A stretch of 29,307 bases of DNA, taken from the NCBI GenBank assembly GCA_900642245.1, contig CAAAJI010000399.1, positions 24,315 through 53,621 of the forward strand, read 5' to 3'. Origin of the DNA: Fragilaria radians (lineage: Eukaryota; Bacillariophyta; Fragilariophyceae; Fragilariales; Fragilariaceae). The translations under genes and the position numbers were made by a program. Of the stretch, positions 9,747-18,479 are shown one piece after another; positions within the stretch are counted from its first letter, which is position 1; the number at the start of each line of letters is the position of its first letter. The notes beneath the pieces are model-generated. The model was not told the origin of the DNA. It made no database searches and saw only the letters and a list, made by a program, of their open reading frames with translations.

Positions 9747-9887
9747 CGCCTCTTTCCATCCATGAAAATGGGAAAGGAATGAAAACGGGAATGAGAATCA
9801 AACTCTAACTTATAATTATCTGGTGATTTTTTATCGATGAACACTTGAAGTGTTTATCTAGCTCTAGATTGAGATTTTCATTCAACA
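9719..9887 (+). repeat. 3' LTR, next to the chorein-N gene
   Basis: Partner of 5989-6163 with several substitutions and small indels (for example an extra ~15 bp after ccgttttttaccgt). It ends ...cattcaaca at 9887. Its last part is in frame with the downstream gene without a stop, but it contains no in-frame ATG (the open frame begins at TTG 9845), so it is not part of the protein. Confidence 0.75.
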
Positions 9888-9961
9888 TTTATATTTTTCT
9901 TCCCCTCTTTGCAGCTTCTTGCCTCGAGACCCAAGAAATAACAAACAGAAATTTCAAAAAC
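9888..9961 (+). promoter_or_regulatory. 5' leader of the chorein-N gene with a 3' splice-site-like sequence
   Basis: Between the LTR end and the ATG lies a pyrimidine-rich run ending tttgcag at 9909-9915 (tttttcttcccctctttgcag), the form of a eukaryotic 3' splice site. Either the element landed in a 5'-UTR intron, or this is chance pyrimidine sequence. The ATG at 9962 has A at -3. Confidence 0.4.
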
Positions 9962-12900
9962 ATGTGGAGTGGCAAGAGATTCGGATTTCCTCCATCGCCC
10001 AAGGCTTTGTTGGCATCATTCTTGTCCGATTCCTTGGGAGAATTCATAGATGTCGATCCTTCCTCCATCGAATCTAATTTATTGTCCAATACCAAGATTG
10101 TTTTGAAGGATCTTCGACTGAAGCAACGTACTCTCCGCAAAATCGACATACCTTCCAAAGTTGAATGCTCCCCAAAGGTCGATAAGATTGTTGTGGATGG
10201 AAGCATATCGAAATTGGAGTTTTCATGGACGTGGGGAGGTGATGATATCACTCCTTTTGTTCGCGATGTAATCCTTACAGTACAAGGTGTAGCTCTTCGA
10301 GTTTATCCTCTAACAACAACGGAACATAAAGTGAAGAATTCTGGTAACCTTGCGGAACCGTCGCAAGCTACGGCGTCGAAGGAGAAAGAAAAAGGATACC
10401 TTCAAAATGCAATGAATCAAGTGTTGGATCACTTGACGCTTCGTATTTTGGACTTCGAAGTGATCTTTGAGGCGATTCAGCCTGAAGCATTGCTTTCTAT
10501 TCAATGCAAGGAAGTCAAGGTAATCACTTACAAGAAAAATGAGAAAGACAAATCGCTTTTGCAGCGCTTGTCCTTTGAAAATGTAGCCGCAAGTATTGTA
10601 TCCTCTGAAATCTCAGATAGGATCCCGTTATTAGATCCAGTCTGCTACAGTGCCTTAGTGACTCGGAGATCCGGACGACGATTCCTGGATGGTATCCAAA
10701 CCGGGTTAGAGATTCAAGGAGGAAGGATTCCTGGTCATGATTCTGACGAAGTGACACTACACCTAGATCAGGAAATAATTCTTAGAGTGTGGAATCGTTT
10801 GAAGGAGATGTGGATGCTCCCTACCACCCACTCTCCTTCAAAACCTGATGCCACATCAAATAATGAGCGTCACATTCTCCGCGACGCTTTGGATCAGCAA
10901 GCATCTAGTCTTATCGTGCTCCCCCTCCCTTCAGTGATGATTGTCCTTCCTCATTTTGGAAAGCTTCACATGCCTCAAGGTGTATTCTCGTATCGAATGG
11001 ATAATTCACTGTGCGAATTAAGAGGAACTAGTGGCATTCTTATTAATGAAAATGTTCCTCTTATCACTATGCATAGCAACTATGAATGGAAAATTGACAT
11101 GATTGCGTCAACCATATTCCTCCACAAGGATAAAGAGCCAGATGAAAACACGCTCAAGTCCTTTGTGAAGAAAAATGTTGATTTAATCGCCTCTATCATT
11201 TGGAATGAAGCAGTCATGAATGATTTTATTGCATCTGTATCACGTTTGATCGAATGTATGTCCTCAAAGTTAGTCTCTGAAGTGGAGGGAGCGGTCGTTC
11301 GCACGTTAGAAGCACGAGTAATATCTCCGTGGTCGTTTGGCGCAAAAGGCACAGTGTTGCTTGGAGTTCAGGGAATGAATGGCGAATCTTTACAATGCTC
11401 TCTTAAATTTCCTTACTTTTCTGTAAACTCTTCAGCAGTATTCACGGAATTAAGACTAGAAACTCTCACATTGGGCCCCAATGTATCGTTTGGGAAGGTG
11501 GGACTTGTCATGCAAGACATTCAATTGGCAGATGGTGCAATTTGTTCCACGTATCCAATTAAGAGTGAAATAGGCTCATTTTCGATTCTAAAGGACATTC
11601 GAATTTTCTCGGAACGTATATTAGACCCGTTTCTCCGAAATAAGGGCAGACAAGATGATTTACAGAGGACGAAATCTCAGAAATGTCCTAACCCAAACAT
11701 CAGTGTATCCTTGGTTGCTGATATGCAGCTTACGATAAATGAACCCCAGGCAGTCCTTTCCTTAGAGGGTTTGGTGATTTCGACACAGCTACTGACATGT
11801 AGGAAAATCTCTGGATATTCACAATTAGGCATCAATTGCTGTCTTTCTTCTTTGACGCTTTCAATATCAGATTGTCCGTCTTTGACCGTTGAAACTATTG
11901 AGGAACTAAGGGTTGCACCACTTTGCTTCGTTTTAAACCGTCCTATTCATGACTTGACAGTTAGCTTTCGAGAGATGATCACAATTCAAAGTCGTGAAAT
12001 ATACGCAACAGTTTTCTCGAATCCAATGAATTCTGGCACGTCCCAAACACCAATTATGATGAATTTCTCGCCCATGATCATACCGAGTATTCAGTTCTCC
12101 GTCGAAGTTGCGCATATTACTAATTTAAATCAGGGATTAGAGAATAATACAATTTCGTTGAGTCAAGTCCATGTGAACGCGAAGCCGAATTTCCCCAACG
12201 AGAGTCAGACTTCAAACCTCCGTCAATGCTTTATTGACATTGAGCTGGTCGTGGGTTCATTGAAAAGTTCATTTTTGAAGGCAACAAGTATCCGTACATG
12301 TGCTTGTATTCCCATGGAATTAACAGTGATACAAAATTTCCAAATGAATGTTGGAGATGTTTCGGTATTTGCAAAGTTTAACGAATTAGACTGGTCATGT
12401 GTATTAGGTGTGGATGCTGAAAACAAAGGAGGCCTAAAGATTCCATCGATTGCTATGCCACATGCCTGTATTGCCGCAATAAATCTGAATATGAAGTGTG
12501 AAGGCAAGCTCTTAGGGAGCTCAAACTCTATACATATTAAAGATTTCACTGGAGATCATATGACAAAGTCGTGTGACATTATTGAGCATTTTAAGAAAAC
12601 TATCGTCTCGAAGTTGCCTTCTTTCGTGTTGAATGCGGAGATTATGGGACAACAGCTTGCTGATGTACCAGCAATAGGAGTTGGCATTGTGGCAAGTGTT
12701 GTAGTCGTAGATACAATTCGAGGTGCAGTAGCAGCTGGGAAGGAATCACGCGGCGCTTCTGTGTCGCAGCGGTACAAGTTTGGTGATTTCACTCGTGGTG
12801 CAATTCGGTCACTTCAGAAACTGTCAGAAAAGGGAGCGAATCTTCGCCGTGGGAATAGTACCCATTATCAGATTGGCGACTTTACAACTGGCGTAGTATC

Positions 12901-13108
12901 CGCGTCGAAGGAGTATTTTGGAGAGAATAAAGCAAGATTGGGATCTGCTGTGGCTTCAGGAGTCGGAATGATGGTCGGCTTAGCAGTTGTAGGTCCCGTT
13001 GGCCTTCTAGCAGGGAGTTATGCTGGGGCAAGCATGGGACGACAGGCATTTGAAGGTGACAATGCTCAAACGGCTAGTTATGGTATGAATCAGAATGAAG
13101 ACTCCTAA
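9962..13108 (+). CDS. chorein-N (VPS13-like) protein with glycine-zipper tail, 1048 aa
   Basis: The start is set at the first in-frame ATG (9962); the open frame upstream runs into the LTR without an ATG. Residues ~12-110 fit the chorein N-terminal domain of bridge-like lipid-transfer proteins (VPS13, ATG2): LASFLSDSLGEFIDVDPSSI, then IVLKDLRLK, IDIPSKVE and ISKLEFSWTWGGDD. In that family this end sits on a membrane and starts a hydrophobic groove that moves phospholipids between organelles. The middle (~110-890) is beta-rich-looking, without a recognised domain. Near the end are a hydrophobic stretch (903-917), two copies of Y-x-x-GDFT-x-G (938-946 and 969-977), and a glycine-zipper-like segment at 994-1026 (GSAVASGVGMMVGLAVVG...), likely membrane-inserting. 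At 1048 aa it is far shorter than VPS13 (~3000 aa). No introns or stops. Lipid transfer is inferred from the N-terminus only. Confidence 0.85.
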   Translation: MWSGKRFGFPPSPKALLASFLSDSLGEFIDVDPSSIESNLLSNTKIVLKDLRLKQRTLRKIDIPSKVECSPKVDKIVVDGSISKLEFSWTWGGDDITPFVRDVILTVQGVALRVYPLTTTEHKVKNSGNLAEPSQATASKEKEKGYLQNAMNQVLDHLTLRILDFEVIFEAIQPEALLSIQCKEVKVITYKKNEKDKSLLQRLSFENVAASIVSSEISDRIPLLDPVCYSALVTRRSGRRFLDGIQTGLEIQGGRIPGHDSDEVTLHLDQEIILRVWNRLKEMWMLPTTHSPSKPDATSNNERHILRDALDQQASSLIVLPLPSVMIVLPHFGKLHMPQGVFSYRMDNSLCELRGTSGILINENVPLITMHSNYEWKIDMIASTIFLHKDKEPDENTLKSFVKKNVDLIASIIWNEAVMNDFIASVSRLIECMSSKLVSEVEGAVVRTLEARVISPWSFGAKGTVLLGVQGMNGESLQCSLKFPYFSVNSSAVFTELRLETLTLGPNVSFGKVGLVMQDIQLADGAICSTYPIKSEIGSFSILKDIRIFSERILDPFLRNKGRQDDLQRTKSQKCPNPNISVSLVADMQLTINEPQAVLSLEGLVISTQLLTCRKISGYSQLGINCCLSSLTLSISDCPSLTVETIEELRVAPLCFVLNRPIHDLTVSFREMITIQSREIYATVFSNPMNSGTSQTPIMMNFSPMIIPSIQFSVEVAHITNLNQGLENNTISLSQVHVNAKPNFPNESQTSNLRQCFIDIELVVGSLKSSFLKATSIRTCACIPMELTVIQNFQMNVGDVSVFAKFNELDWSCVLGVDAENKGGLKIPSIAMPHACIAAINLNMKCEGKLLGSSNSIHIKDFTGDHMTKSCDIIEHFKKTIVSKLPSFVLNAEIMGQQLADVPAIGVGIVASVVVVDTIRGAVAAGKESRGASVSQRYKFGDFTRGAIRSLQKLSEKGANLRRGNSTHYQIGDFTTGVVSASKEYFGENKARLGSAVASGVGMMVGLAVVGPVGLLAGSYAGASMGRQAFEGDNAQTASYGMNQNEDS

Positions 13109-13169
13109 GCTTCTGGTGAGGCCCGTATCCCAAACTCTCAGTAGCATTAGCATCATATAAATATTTTAG

Positions 13170-13254
13170 TTGGAATAAAGCAAGATTGGGATCTGTTATT
13201 GCTTCAAGAGTTGGTATTGTAGGCTTAGCAGATGCATCCCGTTGCCCTTCTAGC
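13170..13254 (+). pseudogene. duplicated 3' fragment of the chorein-N gene, left piece
   Basis: Reads WNKARLGSVIASRVGIVGLA, matching ENKARLGSAVASGVGMMVGLA of the intact gene (from about 12926), then diverges (DASRCPSS) up to the Copia LTR that starts at 13255. Only 61 bp separate the intact gene's stop from this piece. The right piece resumes at 18113. Confidence 0.75.
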
Positions 13255-13530
13255 TGTGGTAATACACTAACCTACTTGGTAATTTCCATTTCCATAGCAC
13301 GTGAATTAAGCGAATAAAAGAATATTCATTCATGAATATTCTGGATATTTAGGAATCAAGTTATGTGTTCAGGAGATCTCAAAAGCACCGCTAAACAGAA
13401 ATCTGTGGGAGTGAGATCAACAAATTTGGAAAATACATGTTGTAGCTGTAACTCTCACAATTACTTTACTCAAACAATTAGTTACGTTTATTTGTCAATT
13501 AACTAGTCCTAAAAAGACTATATTCCTTTG
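13255..13530 (+). repeat. 5' LTR
   Basis: From gaattaag (about 13303) to actatattcc (about 13526) it matches the right LTR with about 7 differences in some 225 bp by eye. The first ~50 bp are more divergent, with indels. The exact right end is unclear because the two copies differ after tatattcc. Confidence 0.85.
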
Positions 13531-13597
13531 CGCTTCCTCTGCACAAAGACCAAAACACTTTAATAGGACAGCCTGCAGTATCAAATCTCCTTGAGAT

Positions 13598-14830
13598 ATG
13601 AGTTGGGCAAATTGTCCCAGTTATGGACCAGATCCAGTTACCTTCACAAATGCTGTTGCAGCAGCAGTTTTGAAAGAATCATAGCAGCCAGAGAAGGAAA
13701 CCTAAGAGCCCCTTTTGCAATCTCTCCTGCACTTGCACAACCCGATGTATTAGATTACTCATCAGGCTTTGGAGCAAAGGTATGTTCAAAAGCTACAGAG
13801 CCATTAGCAACAACATTTAGCATTGAGAAACCTAACTTCAGAGTACTGATCAATAAGTTACAAGTCAGGTCTGAAACCTTGGGATGGTATTCCCTTTTGA
13901 ACATAAACATCATGCCTGATGAACAATCACCAATGTACAAGAGCCTTATCCAAGAGCATGGACAATGTTCACTTTTCCAAGTACAGAAGGATAGTTCAAG
14001 ATACATGCACACAGACACCAGAAAAAGACAAAATAATTACCCGCTTTTTGTTGTAACTCTGTTGATGACAACACTTAGCGATTGTTAGCCTGTGAAGAAA
14101 AGGTTTATTGCTCAAGTGGAAATCCCTGTGGTGTGACATACCTTAAGCTGTTAATTCAGAAGGCAGAGGTAGATACAAGATCCACAGCTGCCCATATCAG
14201 AAGAAACTTAAATCGATTAAACATTTATATGGTAAAAGAAGCCAAGCACAATATTGTCAAATTCAATCAGCACGTCAATGAGCAATTAAGTATTCTATTC
14301 TCAAGAGGCAAATCAAGCAATGATATCATCATTAATATATTCACTGGTTACCTTGCCTGCTTAGACAAGAGATTCATTGAATACATTTAGAAATGTCAAG
14401 ATGAATACAAAGAAGGAGTAGATATCACTTACCAGTAGCTCATGATCAAGACTGAAAAGAAGTACCAATCCAGAGTCCTTAATGATGAGTGGAAAAGTCT
14501 TCCCCAGGAATAAGACAAGATATTTGCACTCATAGCAAAAGTAGCTTCCCTGTCGAAAAGAAAAACACTGTACAAGCAACACAATGTCAAAAATAATGCC
14601 CTAATCCTGCAAACAAATAAAGCAAAAAGCCATCAAATCATAAACACAAAAGGTCTCCAGAAGAAAAGAAGAACAAGGATAAATGGCATTTTGAAAAGCC
14701 AGCTGAGGGAACAATAGTGAAACAGATGAAAGGGTCTACATGGAATTATTGTGATAAGCATCAAGCCTTGGGTTGTCACAAGGCAGAAGACTGCCAATTG
14801 ACCACAACCATGAATGAAAATATCAAAGCC
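13598..14830 (+). pseudogene. Copia gag with zinc-knuckle-like motif, broken
   Basis: ATG 13598 opens MSWANCPSYGPDPVTFTNAV and stops at a TAG after LKES; the next frame carries PFAISPALAQPDVLDYSSGF, ATEPLATTFSIEKPNFRVLI and RSETLGWYSLLNI. Later pieces: AHIRRNLNRLNIYMVKEAKH (~14190), then around 14740 a nucleic-acid-binding motif WNYCDKHQALGCHKAEDC, i.e. C-x2-H-x5-H-x4-C, a variant of the CCHC knuckle that I recall from diatom Copia gags. Several stops separate these blocks. Confidence 0.65.
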
Positions 14831-15121
14831 TATACCGCCATGGCATCACTTGCCAACATTGGAATAAATGATGTAGTTGAGGAACCAGATAAATTTCAAT
14901 TAAACAATCAGCCAACATACTACCTTACCTTTCCAGCAGCATTATTGACTGCAATTTTCATTTTCATTGCAACCATCAGAAGCAGCACGGAAATGGTCAT
15001 TACCAGTAATTCCTTTTTGGTCACAACATTATCATGGAATGAAATTGATTCAATGAAGCCTTGTTACAAAGAGCTACCTGCCAAAAGTTTTCCAAACAGT
15101 TACTGGAAATCCCAATATAAT

Positions 15122-16793
15122 GCCTGCTTATGACACAGACTCCTTTATCATTGGTATTGACAATCATGCCTCTACATTGATGACAAATGACCCAAAAGAC
15201 TGTATTGAAACATCAAGGAATCTAGCAACAAAATAAAGGGATTAAAGGACATCTAGACTCTGCTATGGTAGGAACTGTGAGATGGCACACTCAAGATGAC
15301 ACGGGTAAAACACATTAATTTGACTTACCAGGGACATGTCTTGTACCAGACCTACCAATAAGACTCCTAAGTCCACAACATTTGGCAAAACAAATGAACA
15401 GGAAATACAATACAACTGATGATACCCTATGTACTACATTTTCTGATTGAGTGATACTCTCCTGGAATGGCAATAAGTACAAAAGAACAGTACCACTCAA
15501 CAAAAGCAATGTGACAGTAATCCGATCTGCTCAAGGGTATAAAAGGTAATTATCCATATCCCAACCTGTTAATGAACTTCAAAAATTTGCTTATAGTGCA
15601 AATCTACCAATTATTGGCAATGAAGAAAGCACTGATCATCAAGGACCAAAGATGAAAAGAAAAATGTAACTTTAGATGAATCTGAAGACTCTGAAATCAC
15701 TAAAACCACCCCTGAAGCTGAATTGTACTTATGACATTTGCGATTAGGGCACATGTCATTCACAAAACTACAAAGTATGGCAAAAGCTGGAGACCTACCT
15801 AGGCAATTAGTCTACTGCCCCATCCCAAACTGCTATGCATGTCGGTATGGAAAGCCACTAGAATTCCATGGAGAACCAAATCTACCTTGAAGTCAAAAAT
15901 CCTTCCAACCAAGGCACACAGGGGACTGCAACTCCATAGACCCACTGGAATCACCCACCCCAGGCCTCATTGCGCAAATGAAAGGCACACCTACAATAAG
16001 GAGATACATGTATGTGACCGTAATGGTAGATCACTTCTCAAGATTTACTTTTGTTTACCTACAAGAAACAGTAAGCTCAGAAGAAACCCTCAAAGCTAAG
16101 AAAGCTTTTTAACAGTTTGCAAGTGAAATAGGAATACAAATCAAACATTATCACGCTGATAATGGACTTTTTGCAGACAGAGCCTTCATCAATGACGCGC
16201 ACCAAAACAATCAAAGGCTTACCTACTGTGGTGTAAATGCCCATTTTCAAAATGAAATAGCAGTAAAACGGATCAGGGATTTACAGGATAGAGCGAGGAT
16301 AATGCTAATCCATGCAAGGAAAGAATGGCCTGCAGCCATTGATACATGTTTGTGGTCATATGACATAAGATTGGCATGTGATGTGGATCACGCAACCATC
16401 ACAAAAGGAACATTCAAATCACGAATTGAGCTATTTGGGAACCTGCAAATTAAGCCCAAATTAAGACACTTTCATCCTTTTGGATACCCTGCTTATGTGT
16501 TAAATCAATCATCCATCATCAATAAATGGGAATCAAAAGCAAGAATAGGAGTTTATCTGGGTTTATCACCAAAACATGCCAGATCTACAATACCATCATT
16601 TAAATACACAGCATTATACTCTGAAATTGATAGGTTCAAGGATCTAGATCACCCAATCACTAATGTACTTAATGCCACTAATGACCCAGACACATTACAC
16701 CTACACGAGGCATTGAAGGCAAAGGATTCAGAAGAGTTTAAAAGAGCAATGGTTCACAAAGTACCACAACATACCAACCGCAAGCATTGGTAA
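15122..16793 (+). pseudogene. Copia protease and integrase, catalytic Glu lost
   Basis: Integrase would insert the cDNA into the host genome. A protease-like block FIIGIDNHASTLMTND lies near 15150. The zinc-binding part HLRLGHMSFTKLQSMAKAGD plus CPIPNCYAC (~15735-15850) has its expected Trp codon replaced by TGA (15732-15734). The DDE core is in one frame: VMVDHFSRFTFVY (first Asp 16029-16031) and HADNGLF (second Asp 16158-16160). At the place of the glutamate, QNEIAVKRIRDL has Val (GTA 16263-16265) where Copia integrases have Glu (AEK). The C-terminal part (16302-16793, including HFHPFGYPAYVLN and ARIGVYLGLSPKHA) is open. Confidence 0.8.
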
Positions 16794-17659
16794 CCAATTG
16801 AAAAGAAAGATCTGCCTCCAAACACAATCATCCTTCCAGCTAGGTGGGCTATTAAGAGAAAACACAGAATTGACAGTAGAGAGGTCTATAAGTGGAAAAG
16901 TAGATTAAACATTGGGTGCCGTAAAATGAGAGCAGGAATTCATTTTGACAATACATTCAGTCCTGTGGTATCATGGCAATCAGTGAGGTTGCTACTCATT
17001 ATTGCAACTGTGAAAGGACTAAACAAGTTGATTTTGTCATAGCCTACAATCAGACAGACATTAATAAACCAGCATACATGGAACTTCCACCAGGAATCAA
17101 CTTTCCAAACATGACCAGAGAAACTCATTGCCTGAGGATTCTCAAGAATTTATATGGAGGAAAAGAATCTGGAAGGACTTGGTTCATTCACCTACAAAAC
17201 ACATTAACAACTAAATTAGGATATGGTCAATCAAAATTTGATAAATGTGTATTCTTCAATGGATCAACCATTTTCTTTGTATACACTGACAATGGTATCT
17301 TCATTGATCCTTCCACTAAGCAAATCAACATTAGAGAAATGTCTCAAATATTTGATATCCAAGATCAAGTAGACCTCCATGAGTATCTTGGAATCAAGAT
17401 TTATAATCATTCTAAAGGCTCCATAAAAATGAAACAGTCACACCTTATTGATAGCATCCTTCAAGATCTCAAACTTCTTAATGATAAGTTTAAACCCTTG
17501 CACAGCACCAAAATAAAACACTTACCCTCATTAGCAACAAAACGCAATGGTCTTGACTCCACTGGAAAACCTCTAAATGTGGACTGGAACTATTGCTCTG
17601 TTATTGGAAAATTAAGCTACCTTGAAAAGTCAACCGTCACCGCCTTTGCTCTAAATTAG
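16794..17659 (+). pseudogene. Copia reverse transcriptase, frameshifted, YTDN in place of Y-x-DD
   Basis: AGIHFDNTFSPVVSWQSVRL (~16930) passes by frameshift near 17025 into QVDFVIAYNQTDINKPAYME, RILKNLYGGKESGRTW, then FFVYTDNGIFIDPS and LHEYLGIKI. The catalytic pair reads YTDN (17282-17293), so the second Asp is Asn. The frame ends at TAG 17657-17659 shortly after CSVIGKLSYLEKST, where RNase H should begin. Confidence 0.8.
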
Positions 17660-17763
17660 AGAACAAAAAAATCAGGCTCGACCCCATAAAATCAGATGAG
17701 AATATTGCTGACATACTCACAAAACAACAGGTAGCTCATCTGCTTGTGCGCCATTGATCTTCA
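17660..17763 (+). pseudogene. tail of Copia RNase H after a large deletion
   Basis: The reading RLDPIKSDENIADILTKQ followed by VAHLLVRH matches the last block of Copia pol (ADI(L/F)TK). Everything between the RT end and this tail, about 120 codons of RNase H, is missing. It sits about 60 bp before the 3' LTR. Confidence 0.65.
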
Positions 17764-17821
17764 ATCTTAGGATGGTAACGCTATTCATCAGCGTATGCCA
17801 GTGTATCAGGAAATGCCGGAG

Positions 17822-18112
17822 TGTGGTAATATACTTACCTACTGGATACACCTTATTTCCAGAGCACTTTCACACCCCGAATTAAGCAAATAAAGGAATT
17901 TTCATTCATGAATATTCTGGATATTTAGGAATCAAGTTATGTGTTCAGGAGATCTCAAAAGCACCGCGAAACAGAAATCTGTGGGAGTGAGATCAACAAA
18001 TTTGGAAAATACATGTTGTAGCTGTAACTCTCACAATTACTTTACTCAAACAATCAGTTACATTTATTTGTCAATTAACTAGTCCTAAAAAGACTATATT
18101 CCCTTACTTACA
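17822..18112 (+). repeat. 3' LTR
   Basis: Starts TGTGGTAATATAC and ends TTACTTACA, a near inverted match to its own start (TGTGGTAA). It shares a long near-identical core with 13303-13526. Confidence 0.85.
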
Positions 18113-18334
18113 GGTAGTGATGTTGAGGCAAGCATGGTAGGCTTAGCAGTTGCAGGTTCTGTTTGCCTTCTAGCAGGGAGTTACGCTGGGGCATGCATGG
18201 GACAACGGGCATTTGAAGGTGACAATGCTCAAACAACCAATTATGGTATGAATCAAAATGAAGACTCCTAAGCTTCAAGAGATCGCTCATGCAGCAGTCC
18301 AAAATCATTCCCAAAGTGGTGAGGCCCGTATCCA
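18113..18334 (+). pseudogene. duplicated 3' fragment of the chorein-N gene, right piece
   Basis: Reads GSDVEASMVGLAVAGSVCLL, AGSYAGACMGQRAFEGDNA and NYGMNQNEDS with a stop at 18269-18271, closely matching the last ~45 residues of the intact gene. The 3' untranslated part also matches: both copies have taagcttc and tggtgaggcccgtatcc, but this copy keeps about 39 bp between them (aagagatcgctcatgcagca...) that the intact gene lacks. With 13170-13254 it forms one duplicate interrupted by the Copia element. Confidence 0.8.
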
Positions 18335-18479
18335 TTGAACAATATGCACCAAGAGAAGGACAAAGTATAGTAGGAGCGTTGAGATAGAAGTTTTGTCTTC
18401 TATTTTATTGATAATGGTGAAGGTTTACAGATAGTTTTCAAGAGAGTATCGAATTTGAAAGGAATGAAAGCGATAGTGA

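Larger units (their letters stand above)
5989..9887 (+). mobile_element. decayed Copia retrotransposon with two LTRs, ~3.9 kb
   Basis: Direct repeats at ~5989-6163 and ~9719-9887 flank gag, protease, RT and RNase H remnants in the Copia order. The coding parts use at least three frames with stops. Between ~7925 and ~8250, where integrase should lie, there is only a few hundred bases of unrecognisable sequence, so integrase is largely deleted. No target-site duplication is clear. The 3' LTR ends 75 bp before the start codon of the chorein-N gene. Confidence 0.85.
13255..18112 (+). mobile_element. Copia retrotransposon with two similar LTRs, decayed body, ~4.9 kb
   Basis: LTRs start TGTGGTAATA at 13255 and 17822. 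Between them lie gag, protease, GAG-pre-integrase, integrase and RT in Copia order, then only the tail of RNase H. It is inserted within a duplicate of the chorein-N gene's 3' end. The left flank (ctagc) and right flank (ggtag) show no clean target-site duplication. Many stops and frameshifts: the copy cannot make its own proteins. Confidence 0.9.

Noticed and set aside
9845..9961. N-terminal extension of the chorein-N frame back to 9845
   Set aside because: It begins with TTG, lies largely in the Copia LTR (the same residues SRLRFSFNI occur at the other LTR), and has no ATG before 9962.
12223..12792. minus-strand frames inside the chorein-N gene
   Set aside because: Shadows of the 1048-residue gene on the opposite strand; low-complexity translation.
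13248..18118. target-site duplication around the 13255-18112 element
   Set aside because: Flanks ctagc and ggtag do not match; at best TAG is shared. Mutation or imprecise LTR ends could hide it.
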